From contig NC_079318.1 in the NCBI RefSeq assembly GCF_029931775.1, positions 33,804,159 through 33,868,158 of the forward strand: a DNA stretch of 64,000 nt, read 5' to 3'. This document shows, piece after piece, positions 1 to 12,400 of the stretch. How positions within the stretch are numbered: position 1 is the stretch's first letter; every line of letters starts with the position of its first letter. The notes beneath the pieces are model-generated. The model was not told the origin of the DNA and made no database searches. It saw nothing but the letters and a program-made list of their open reading frames with translations. This DNA comes from Euleptes europaea (Eukaryota > Chordata > Lepidosauria > Squamata > Sphaerodactylidae). Made by a program: the position numbers and the translations under genes.

Positions 1-415
1 GCGCACGCCGGGCCCAGTCGCTCTCCGCCCGCGTGCGTGCGTGCCTGGCGCGGTCGGCCATGGCGGCGGCGGCGGCGGCCTCGCAGCGGGACGCCTCCGG
101 AGACTGGCAGGACTTCTCCGGCTTCCAGCCGCCCGCCGCCGCGGAGGCCGAGGGCCGGGAGCCCTGGGCGGCGCCGGCTGGGGAGGGGGGGCCTTGGGGC
201 CTGGCCGCCAGGCTCCCGCTTGGCTTCCCGCCGCCGCCGCCTCGGAAGGGCGAGGGCGGAGAGGCTCGCCTGCCGCCGCGGCCCCTGGGCGAGCAGAGCG
301 CCCTGCGCCACGACGAGTGAGTGGAGGCTGCGGCCCGTCGGCCGGGGGCAGAGGCGGGGGTGGGGGGTAAGGGGGGGGTGGGGCTGAGCTGGGGGGCAGT
401 GGCGGGTCGGGTCTA
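1..415 (+). promoter_or_regulatory. CpG island covering the FEZ2 start
   Basis: This stretch is very GC- and CpG-rich and contains the 5' UTR, the start codon and exon 1. No TATA box is visible in the 59 bases before the ATG. It is the expected TATA-less CpG-island promoter of a broadly expressed vertebrate gene. The window begins inside it, so the transcription start and most of the promoter lie outside. Confidence 0.75.
60..316 (+). CDS. FEZ2: FEZ2 exon 1 (coding part)
   Basis: It encodes residues 1-85 plus two bases of codon 86 and ends at a GTGAGT donor. It starts with six alanines, then the conserved GDWQDF motif. The rest is rich in Ala, Pro, Gly and Arg and is poorly conserved. Human FEZ2 has a differently composed spacer here. 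Confidence 0.92.
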
Positions 416-3400
416 AAAACCTTGGTTGCCAGGAGACAGAGGGCGCAACTATGAGGCCGCCGTTTGATTTTTTTTTTTTAAGAAATGAAATAAAATTTCC
501 AAAAGAAATGACATAAAATTTCCAAAAGAAATAAAATGACATAAAATTTCCAAAAGAAATAAAATTTCCAAAAGAAATAAAATGAAATAAAATTTCCAAA
601 AGAAATAAAATTTCCAAAAGAAATAAAATAAACTTTCAAAAAGAAATAAAACAAAATTTCCAAAAGAAATAAAATTTCCAAAAGAAATAAAATTTCCAAA
701 AGAAATAAAATTCAATAAAATTTCCAAAAGAAATAAAATTTCCAAAAGAAATTTTTGGGGAATTTTTTGGCCGACACAAATTCCCCAAAATTTTGGGGGG
801 AAAAGGCACAATTAAAATGTTCAGACAAGCATTAGTATGTAAATGTTAACAGTATGTAAATGGCAATAGCAGGCGTGATGGGATTTGGTGTGGTATGCAG
901 AAGAGTCTGTGATGTCCAGGGGAGAGATGGGTGTGGAGAAATCAGCACTGGTACTGAGCCATGAATGCAAGGTCTTTATTCAGCCCAGGTAAATGCATTG
1001 ACTTTAAGTTTGAATATCAACTGTAATTCAGCAGTTTCTCTTTCCAATCTCCCTTTCACATATGCCTTTCACACATCTCCCTTTCCATCACGCCTGCTAT
1101 TCACATTTACATACTGTTAACATTTACATACTAATGCTTGTCTGAATTCACTCTCCTCTACTTAAAAGACAGATGGATTTACATTCTAGCTGTATCTGAA
1201 GAAGTGAGCTGTGGCTCACGAAAGCTCACACCCTGCCAGAAAATATCTTTGTTAGTCTTTAAGGTGCTACTGGACTCTTGCCCTTTTCTACTACTGCAGA
1301 CAGACTAACACGGCTACCCACTGTGAATTAAAATGTTGGGTGCCTACAGTAATACCGTTGGAACTTCTATTATGGCCTCCTTGGCCATCTTCTGGGCATG
1401 GGGTAGGGGTCGCTGGGGTAGGGTTGCCAGTCCCCAGGTACTAGCTGGAGATCTCCTGCTATCACAACTGATCTCCAGCCGAAGGAGATCAGTTCGCCTG
1501 GAGGAAATGGCCTCATCGGCAATTGGACTCTATGGCATTGGAGTCCCTCCCCTCCCCAAACCCCACCCTCCTCAGGCTCCGCCCCTAAAACCTCCCACCG
1601 GTGGCAAAGAGGGACCTGGCAACCCTACACTGGGGGGATGTGGGGGGGGGAAGTTGTGAATGTCTTGCATTGTGCAGGGGGTTGGACTAGATGACCCGGC
1701 AGTCCCTTCCAACTCTATGATTCAAGCTACTAAAAGGCCATTAACATTTTTAACATATTGTCTAATGTTTAAGGGGACCCACAGGGCCCACTTGCCATCG
1801 GGCAAGCTGACACCCTGGCCAGTCCGCCACTGGCCTGGGGGGTTTCTTTGCCTTCCACCTTTGGGGCTGGGGGCTTGCAGCCCGGAGCCTCTGAAGAGGG
1901 TCTGGGCGCGCCAGTGCCTTTGGGCTCCCCTGCAGCCTGCTTGTTGTGAAGTGGGAATGAATGGGATGCGGCTGCCGCCTCAAGCATACAGATGCCAACT
2001 ACCGGTATGCGCTGCCCTCCCATAAGAACATAAGAAAGGCCCTGCTGGATCAGACCAAGGCCCATCAAGTCCAGCAGTCTGTTCACACAGAGGCCAACCA
2101 GGTGCCTTTAGGAACCCATTTCCCAGCCAGAGCCAGAAACCCCTTAGAGGCCGGTGACTTGATATGGATTCACCTAGTTACTGTCCCTAGCTTGAACTTT
2201 GAACACTTCAGGTCAGACTACACCTGGAGTCTAGTTTTCTGCCTTATTGGGCACCGTTTATTTTATTTTGTAGACTGACCACAGACACTGCGCTTCATAG
2301 AATCACAGAGTTGGAAGGGACCACTAGGGTCATCTAGTCCAACCTCCTGCACAATGCAGGAAATTAACAACTATCTCCCTGTGGAACGGGGCTGACAACT
2401 TGACCCACTTGCTGGAACTTGGCGTTTGTTTATCTTTTTATGTGCGCTTCCTTTAATAAAGCTTCTCGGTCCTGCCAGATGTAGAGAACGATAGTGTTCA
2501 TAACCCTCTAGCTTTGTAGCCCAACTGTCCTAGCTGGGGTTGCCAACCTCCAGGTACTAACTGGAGATCTCCTGCTGTTACAACTGGCATCCAGCCGATA
2601 GAGATCAGTTCACTTGGAGAAAATGGTTGATTTGGCAATTGGACTCTATGGCAATGAAGACCCTCCCCAAACCCCACTCTCTTCAGGCTCCGCCCCAAAA
2701 TCCTCCCGCTGGTGGCAAAGAGGGACCTGGCAACCCTAGTTCTAGCTATAAATTGGGCCTAAGAAGTGCAGTTAAGAAAGTTAGACGTGAGCCAAAGATA
2801 TTTCTGTCTAAGATCTCACCTCAGTTGTGAGCTGTGGCTAGTGGGGATAATCAAGCCAGTTTCAGGTGGGTAGCCGGTTAGTCTGTAGCAGCAGAACAAA
2901 AATTGAGTCCAGTAGCACCTTAGGGCCCTGACCTGGGTAGCCCAGGGTAGCCCAGTCTCATCAGATCTCGAAGCTAAGCAGGGTCGGCTCTGGGAGACCA
3001 CCAAGGAAGCCCATGGTCGCTGTGCGGAGACTGGCAATGACAAACCACCTCTGAATATCCCCATGGGGTTGCCATAAGTCTACTGTAACAGTTTTCCAGG
3101 GTATAAGCTGTCAAGAGATATCTGACAAATGAGCTTTAATTCACAAAGTCTATACCCTGGAAAATTGTGTTGGTCTGTAAGGTACTACTGGATTCAAATT
3201 TTGTTAGGCCACTAACTCATGTTCCTTCCCTTATCTTAATGTGAGTACCATTCATGACCTGCCTTAAGCATTGCTTTTAAGGACTGAAAGAAAGAATATC
3301 TTTACATTTCTTCAGTTGCTGAGCAAATCTGGTCTTGTTTTTTCAGTTGCTGAGCAAATCTGGGTTTATTGTTTATTGTAATAAATTTTACAAGTGGTGT

Positions 3401-6400
3401 TTGTGTAGTAGTTCCAATATGTGGTAATATGTGAATAAATTTGGATCCTCTCAGGCGTTTGATTCTGAGTTTTTAATGTGCTCTCCTAGGTCCTAACACC
3501 CAGCATGCTTACTCCTTCATTGACAAAATCCAACAGACCTTCACAAATTCACATCACAGATTAATAGCGAGCAAGGTGCTAGTGTATCTATTCTGGCCTC
3601 AGACTACTTTTGCTTATCTTGATAAGTACATGGAAGTAGATGAATTGTTAAAAGTTCTCTAAGAATGGATGAGTGCATGTCTTCTTCCAAGGAAAATGCA
3701 GGATTATCTTCCATGAAGCAGGATGCACTCGACATACCACCTTTTACTGCTAGTCCAAAGGCTTCCATACAGATATAACACAAGACTCCTAAGTAATTAT
3801 ATTTGGAAGCCCTTTCATCATGATGTTCCTAAACTAGTCTTGTGAGAACCAATGTGGTGTAGTGGTTAGAGTGTCAAACATGGAATGGGGAGACCCAGGT
3901 TCAAATCCTCATCATGCCTTTAAGCTCACTAGGCGATCTTAGGCTAATCACATGTCCCTCTTTCAGTTTAACCCACCCTACAGAGTTGTTGTTAGGATAA
4001 AATTAGGGTTGACGTATTATACATGCCACTCTGAGCTCTTTGGAAGAATAGTGGGATAAAAATAGATGATTATGATGGTAATTAAACCTCTTATTATTAA
4101 ATTCTGTGGATCAAGAATTGTTGTGGGAGTTTTATTTGGTATTGTACTTTGTTCACTGTTTAGCATGCACACGAATCTGACGGGCTTCTGATAACACTTC
4201 AGTCTAACAAGGGAGATTTACGTGAAAAGCAAATTCACATTCATGGGTACAATCAACCGATTCAGTGGGCCCAGATGAATTTTTTGAGGCAGCTTCACAT
4301 CCCTACTGGCAGGGTGCATTTATCTCTGAGGCTTTTTGTATGCACCAAGAGCTGCAACTGGACCTAGTTGGTTTTAGAGAGATTCTTCTTGGTTTTTATG
4401 TATCTGTTTATATCAGTTTAAGTAGCTCCAAGGGGCTACTTAAGGATTCACCAGCGTAAGAGGATTTTAAAGGCTTTAAAAAAAAAAAAAAAAAACCCTG
4501 TATAATTCTAACTAAAGTTATAATGAAATCATGATTTGCTGTACCATTTGGAAGCATTTTCATAATTTCGTGACCTGGCATTTGAAAAAGTAAGTGAACT
4601 ATTCCACTTGCTAAACTCTTAATTAACTCTTAATTAAACCAATGGTTTTTTTTTAATTGCACAGTAATTAAATAGTGAATATGGAGACACTGAAGTGAAA
4701 GTTCACAAAAGGTTTGGGGGGACAGAGGTTTTTTGTTTTTTTTAAGACAGTAGCTTCTGGTTTGAATGCTAAAATTTTGTTTCTTTAATTTTTTTCTTCA
4801 GGATTTGGAATGCTCTGACTGATAATTATGGTAATGTAATGCCGGTGGATTGGAAGTCTTCCCATACCAGATCCCTGCACCTGCCAACCCTGAATCTTTC
4901 TGAAAAGGGAGTAAGTATTGAACTGCAGAACTTTGAGGGGGTTTTTCAGACTGAAACTATGGAACAGAACCAAAAAGTTAGTATTTTAATGTTTTCCTGT
5001 CATTTTAAGGAGTGAGTTTTCCTCTTTAAAATATCTCTGCCCCATTTCCTACATCCTTAAGAATTACAGCTAATTTTTTGAAATTCTACTAAGGCTGTGT
5101 TTTCACAACTGTGTGGTTGCGGTGCTATATGCAGTAAGATCATGAGCGAGTTCCGTTTCAAGTTAATGAAATTTATGCACATATAACCTATAGTGGGATC
5201 TATTTCGTTATATTTTTACTTGCTTGGATCCAGCAAGAGGATTTTAGCATTATAGTCTTCTACATTAGAGCTCAAGGTAGCTTCCATGCAGTAATTTTTC
5301 CCAGTATGGACAGCAGAAAGTCCCCTCATGATGGGGGCATGATGGAAACTTGTGCGATTCCTTAGGCCAAGGGGCTGAGCAGGTCTCCCAGCACCACCTT
5401 CTGGAACCTACCTTCTAAGTAGGACCTCAGCTACCGGAAAACTTCACCTCCCATTTCCAGTCCAAAAAGGCAGTCCAGAAGGATACCCTGATCGATGGTA
5501 TCAAAAACCGCCAAATGGTCCAGGAGAATCTAAAGGGTCATTCTCCATCTGTTTTCCAAGGCAGGTCATCCTCCAGGTAGGCAATCCACTGTGGGGTTTC
5601 ATTGGTTCCTACAGGAGCAGCCCTGATGAAGCAGTAATAAGGGATTGCCTAACTCTGCACATCCCTTGCCACACACTCAGTGTGTTGTCAGTCTTCCCAG
5701 GACACAGTCTGAGAGGACGCACAATCCTCTTCTAAAACTTGGTTGTACTAATCTGAAAAACTCAAGTCAGGTAAATTTCTTGATGAAATAAATAAAGTTC
5801 AACTGCTGCACTCTAAAACATGTTGAAAGAAAAAAACTCCTTCTTTGCATTAATGTTCTGTTAAATCAGCAATCATTTATTAAAGACTAATTTTGCAGTA
5901 TTCTAGGAGGTCGAATGTTGCTCGTTTGTCTTAGTGGCTGTGATTTGCTTCCACTGTTTTGCTCGAAACAGTCAGAGCAGAATATATTAGTAGTGATTTC
6001 AGATTGACTTGATGAATCATAAAATGTCTTATAAATGGAATTATGTCTGACTTAGGGTTACCTCACATGTTTAAATGTGTATTTATGTGGCTTTACACAA
6101 TGATAATTAAATTAGCAGTTTGTAGAAGAAGGCGCCAGGAAGTTAAAGATACCTTTGGGAACATTACCTGTAAGGAAAATAATACCCTGAGGTGTAAACA
6201 CTGGCCAAGATCGTTATGCAGTTCCCTTCTCCTTGACAACAGACCCCTGCTTCTATTGCAGCTTTTTTTTCATCGCTGCTTCTCATGATCCAGTGCTCTA
6301 AAACTATGTCAGTAAGTCGTCTACAGTGGCTTGAAACACTGGAAGTCAATTATATATTCTGACCTGTTCAGTTCTGTGTAGGTTGCAGAACATCTATTCT

Positions 6401-9400
6401 GATCCTAGAATCATAGGGTTGGAAGGTTCATCTAGTCCAACCCCCGGCACGATGTAGGAAATTCACCACTATCTCCCCCGCACCCCCAGTGACCCCTATT
6501 CCATACCCAGGAGATGGCAAAAAAACCCTCCTGGATCTCTGGCACTTGATAGCCTTGCTCAGGTCTTGAAAACTGACTGCTGTGGCTTCCTTTATTGAAT
6601 CAATCCATCTAATGTAAGATAGCCTTGGTTTAGTCATTTTAGCTTCTAGGGAGAATTCTGGTTTGATTTGATCTGTGTGTGAGTGTGTTAAGTGCTGTCA
6701 GGTCGCTTCCGACTTATGGCTACTCCGAATCAGTGACCTCCAAAACGTCCTATCGTTAACAGCCTTGGTCAGGTTTTGCATACTGATTGTCATGGTTTCC
6801 TTAATTGAGTCAAGCCATCTCATGTTAGGTCTCCCTCTTTTCCTGCTGCCTTCAACTTTTCCTAGCATTATTATCTTTTCCAGTGACTCTCATGTCCTAT
6901 AATGTGACCAAAGTACAGTAGCCTCAGTTTAGTCATTTTAGCTTCTAAAATGAGAGTTCAGGCTTGATTTGATGTAGAACCCACTTACCTGTCGGTTCTT
7001 GTAGGTTATCCGGGTTGTGTGACCATGGTCTTGGTATTTTCTTTCCTGACGTTTCGCCAGCAGCTGTGGCAGGCATCTTCAGAGGAGTAACACTGAAGGA
7101 CAGTGTCTCTTCAGAGGAGTAACACAGAGACACTGTCCTTCAGTGTTACTCCACTGAAGATGCCTGCCACAGCTGCGGGCGAAACGTCAGGAAAGAAAAT
7201 ACCAAGACCACGGTCACACAACCTGGATAACCTACAAGAACCGATGAACTCTGACCGTGAAAGCCTTCGACCACTTACTTGTCTTTTTGGCACTTCTATG
7301 GTATCTGTGAAATATTCTTCTAACACTACATTATAAATTAATAAATTTTCTTTCTGCTGTTTTTTTCATTCTCCAACTTTAATCTCTATACATAGTAATG
7401 GGGAATGATGTTGTATGGGTTGTCTTGATCTCCAGTGACACTTCCTTACACTTAAGAATCTTTTCTAGCTCCTTCATCACTGCCCTTTCCCAGTCTCAAT
7501 CTCCTGATTTCTTGGTTTCAGTCTCCCTTTCAGTTGATGATTGAGCCAAGGAATAGTTAACTCTTCAACAATTTCAGTTCTTGATTGTCAACCTTAAAGT
7601 GTAATTCCTCAGTAGTCATTACTTTTGTCTTCTTGATGTTCAGATGTAATCCTGCTTTGGCACTTTCTCTTTTAACTTTCATCAGTAGTTGTTTCAGGTC
7701 TTCACTATTTTCTGCCAGTAATGTGGTATCATGTCATAAATCATGAGCTGGAGATATTGTTGATGGACAAGCAAGGATGATAGCTGTTCTTTATGGGATT
7801 AAACTGCACCTGAAGGATCCAGTTCATATCTGCCTCAAAACTTCCTAGGAAACCTCACTAAGTCAAAGCTTCACTAAACTTCACTAGGTCAAAGCTAAGT
7901 CACATCATTGTAAATGGTGGAAACATTATTAAATTTGTTTATTGAACCAGTCATAAACTTCATATTAATTGTATTGAGATTTATTAGCGCCTATGTAGTT
8001 TGCCTGTCTTTATCTCCAACAACAGTTTAATATTAAGCTTGCTTTTACCATCCTTTTTCTTATCCCTCTGATACATAGGTTAATGACAATCTGAACCTTG
8101 ACTTATCAGATGATGAAGAGCTGAGAGAGCAACTAGATATGCATTCTATCATCGTTTCCTGCATCAATGAAGAACCACTCTTCACAGCTGAGCAGGTAAA
8201 CTGGTAGTGCAGCAATGCTACAGGGATATTATTATGTCTTAGCATTAATCCTTTGATCGCCCTGATGGAAGTAATAATGATAAATGACTGCATTTGGAGA
8301 CAAACTGGTATCTTGCATGGAACAAAATATTGCTGTTCCATTTGTGATATTACCATATGGCACCAAAGGGTTTTCTGTTCTTTCCAAACCTTGCCTTACT
8401 TTCTTATTAGGATTAGGTCAAAACAGGGTTGATTTTAAAGTCAAAGCAATATGGCTAGAGGTCGTATAGAAGCAAATGGATATGCAGTCTTTAGCACAGT
8501 GGCTTGATACTGAAGGGCTAGGGATAGCCTGCTGTTTTGTGGAACTATATGAATTTGCTTCCAGGTGGTGGATCTGATTGCAGTAAGTAAGATTTGAAGT
8601 ACTGTTGTTTCTAGACCAGATTGTTGTATTGCCTGCACATGCATCACATAGATGGGTTCACTTTACAAAGCTATACCTAGTCTGACAGACAAATGCTGGA
8701 GTGGTGCACCCAGGTCTCTTCTGCACATTGCTTAATCCTAAATAGTAGCATTTTACCATTTTAGAATAAGTATGATACCCGGGGGTCTCCAATTCAGCAC
8801 CGACCAGACTCAAACATGAATAGTTTCATTAAGGCTGCAGCATAATGAGCTTTCAAACTATCCCCTGAGACCGACCATATAATTCTAGGGTCCTTGTTAA
8901 TTGCTTTTAATATTTTTTATAATGGCAACAAGAATCAACAGTCATAACATAGGGAATACCTGAGATCATTGAAACAGGCCCCCTGAGAGAGGCTGTCTTT
9001 TCTGTTGTTTTAAAATACCTTAATTAGCCTTTCTTCTCTTTGTTGGATCCAACAAAGATGAAAGTATGTGTGCTGTATGTTTGTTGTGCTTTTGTGGTAG
9101 TTTTGTGTGTATGATAGTAGAATGCTTTTTTTTAACCTCTGACAAGTCTGCTTGAGAAAAAAAGACTGAAGTTGCGATTTCAGCAGAGGCAGGGGAAAGT
9201 GCACCGTGATCCATCTCCATAACAGGTAGCAGGAGACTCGTATATGGCTCACAGCTGGAAGTTCCATCTTAATTAACGTTATATGATAGTAAGGCTTAAA
9301 ATTCCCTCCGCACATTTAGGAAATCCAGTTTCCCCTGTGAAATGCAAATAAAGGTTCATTAACTTTAATGAACGAAATATAGGCTCCATGAGAGTGACTT

Positions 9401-12400
9401 TAACTCACAAATTCTTGATATTTTTCACTGATTTGAAAACAGATTTCAGTGAATGAATGAAGATATGAGTTGTGGTGTAAGCAAATGTGGACATTGCTTT
9501 ATATGCAGTTACTCAACAGGGAAGAGTTAGCTAAAAACAATGGGGATGATATCAACTGTGAGTGTCGTTTTTCTATTTGGGGCCCATGATGGGAAAAGCT
9601 CCAGGTAGTTTCAGGTAGCCAGCTCAAGGTTGACTTCCATCCTTCCAGGTTGACAAGATAGCCTTCCATCCTTCTGAGGTCGGTAAAATGAGTACCCAGC
9701 TTGCTGGGGGTAAAACGTAGATGACTGGGGAAGGCAATGACAAACCACCCTGTAAACATAGTCTGCCTAGTCAACGTCGGGATGTGATGTCACCCCATGG
9801 GTCAGTAATGACCTGGTGCTTGCACAGGGGACTACCTTTACCTTTAATACTTCTGAAGGCCTGTGATGCTAGCGGAAGGGGAGTGTCAAGAGAGGAAAAC
9901 TCATTGCCTACCCTAAGAAGAAAATCAGGGGAATAAAATGTTGATTATATATTGTTAAAGCTATTTTTTAGATAAATTTAGCAGAGGGGATTGCTGTGGC
10001 AATGATATGTGCATCTAATGGTAACTTGAAGACCTGTGAGAAAGCCATTCAAAAAAGAGAACTCAGTGGGAAAACAAACATTAAAAAAAAACTTGTTAAG
10101 CACTTGAACAAGAAAATATCCCAAGTGTGGATACAGAGTCACATTTTTGTTGTGGCTTTAAAAATGTATGGGTTGTGTTCAGGACAGAATGAAGACAAAA
10201 ATTTAATAACCTTCTTTTTAGGATAATATCAGATAACATAGCATCAAAAACTCATATAATAAATGTATAATGCCATCCATTCCCATCAGATGTTTGAGGA
10301 AACATATAATTTTTCATTTCCTGCCTGAAACCTTGAGAGGCAATATTGAAGTCACTTTTTCTGTGATGCATTCAGTTATGGAGCAACCTCCTACCACTAC
10401 AGATCCATTCTTCTCAAGTTGGGGGTTATGAACACATGAAGCTGCCTTATATTGAATCAGACCCTTGGTCCATCAAAGCCAGTCTTGTCTACTCAGTTTG
10501 GCAGTGGCTCTCCAGGGTCTCAGGCAGAGGTCTTCCACATCACCTAGTTCCTTTAACTGGAGATGCCAGGGATTGAGCCTGGACCTTCTGCATGCCAAGC
10601 AGATGCTCTACCACTGAGCCACAGCCCTTCCCCTAAAAAATTGAACACATGAGGCTTACTATTACCATGCTAATAAATGAGACTGAAACTGAACACATGA
10701 AGCTGCCTTATTCTGAATCAGACCCTAGGTCCATCAAAGTCAGTATTGTCTATTCAGACTGGCAGCAGCTCTCCAGGGTCTCAAGTAGAGGTCTTTTACA
10801 TCACCTACTTGCCTAATCCCTTTAATTGGAGATGCCAGAGATTGAACCTAAGACCTTCCTCATGCCAAGCAGATGCTCTACCACTGAGCCACAGCCCCTC
10901 CCCGGTGCTCTCTCCCATGATCTCAGTGAGACATTCCCTCTACATTTAGCCCAGGCAACATTGAGACCTATGAGTTACAGCCAGCCCCTTGAATCACCTA
11001 CATAACTATGTACATTTATTTTAAAAGGTCATTGAAGAAATAGAAGAAATGATGCAGGAATCTCCGGATCCAGATGATGATAAAACACCAACCCAGTCAG
11101 ACCGTCTGTCCTTACTCTCCCAAGAAATTCAGACGCTTAAGAGATCCAGTACAAATCACAATTACAAAGAGGGTAAAGGAATCCATTTTTCTTCTATAAA
11201 CTTGAGTAACAAAACATGCAATTTCTATAAATTTGGTTCAGGGTGATGGGTTCTGCATAATTTATACACAGAAATTTTCATTGCACCATAATTGGTGCTG
11301 AACTCACTGCCATGGCTGGTATCTTCCCAAATGCATCTGGTGAGGTCTTGCTTTTTGCCCTACTGTTACTGCCAAGGTGATACCAAAAGTTAATGGTCCT
11401 TTGGCAAGGCCAGATGGCATATGGCAGAGGGGCTCTGTTGGTTTGCTGTAGGTGTATAAGAAGGAAGCTCGCCCCTACCAAAACTAAAGACATCTTTGTT
11501 CAAATATTACATTAAAACTTTATTACGGTCCACGACCAGCACAAAAACAGGTACAGGGAATTAACAAAAGGAATAAGATCAGTATGCAACCGAACTCATG
11601 TAGCAACTGCCAACAAGCATGGTATATACCAAACTTTGTTCAAATATATTTATAAGCCACCTGGAAGACCTAAGTGGTGGAGATAAACTAGCCAAACAAT
11701 TCTGATCTTTCGAAATGAAATATTTTCAGGGCTTTTTGTCAGGGCTTCCCCCCACTCCCCGTTTTTAAATTCTGTGCCATGAGCTGGAACCGCGTTGCTT
11801 CCTTTTGAAGAGACTTTTGGGCCCACCGTGGTATCATCAGACCCTGGAAAGGCTGTGGCCTTTCTGTCATTGGATATAAAAGTATAAAAAGTATTTCTGT
11901 CACTTTCCAGTCTTTCTGACACTGGATATAAAAGTATTGAGGAAAGGTTTTTAAAGCAAGCTCAGGTTTTCTACTGCAAGAGAGACTTGGAGATTGCCAT
12001 TCCATAATATTAATGAAGTATGGATCTATCAAACTGTGATAGGGTTGCCAACCACCAAGTACTAGCTGGAGATCTCCTGCTGTTACAACTTATCTCCAGC
12101 CAATAGAGATCAGTTCACCTGGAGAAAATGGCTGCTTTGGCAATTGGACTCTATGGCATTGAAGTCCCTCCCCTCCCCAAACTCCACCCTCCTCAGGCTC
12201 CACCCCAAAAACCTCCTGCCGGTGACAAAGAGGGACCTGGCAGCCCTATATGGTGAATACTTAATGATTGCCTAGCTGTTCTCTTCAACAATGACTAGTG
12301 ACAGTATTAAGAAAAGGATTTAAAGGTCTTTGGCAGTTACTAGTGTTGAAAAGGATGGGAAAATATTTTCCCCCTCTTGCAATGTTCTTCTATCAAAATT

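Noticed and set aside
449-811. Minus-strand open frame of 120 codons with FLLEILFLLEIL repeats
   Set aside because: It is the translation of the 18-bp minisatellite, whose unit length divisible by three keeps any frame open.
10840-10902. Possible tRNA-Ala gene on the minus strand
   Set aside because: The acceptor stem does not close and the tRNA-like part runs into a SINE body found several times here.
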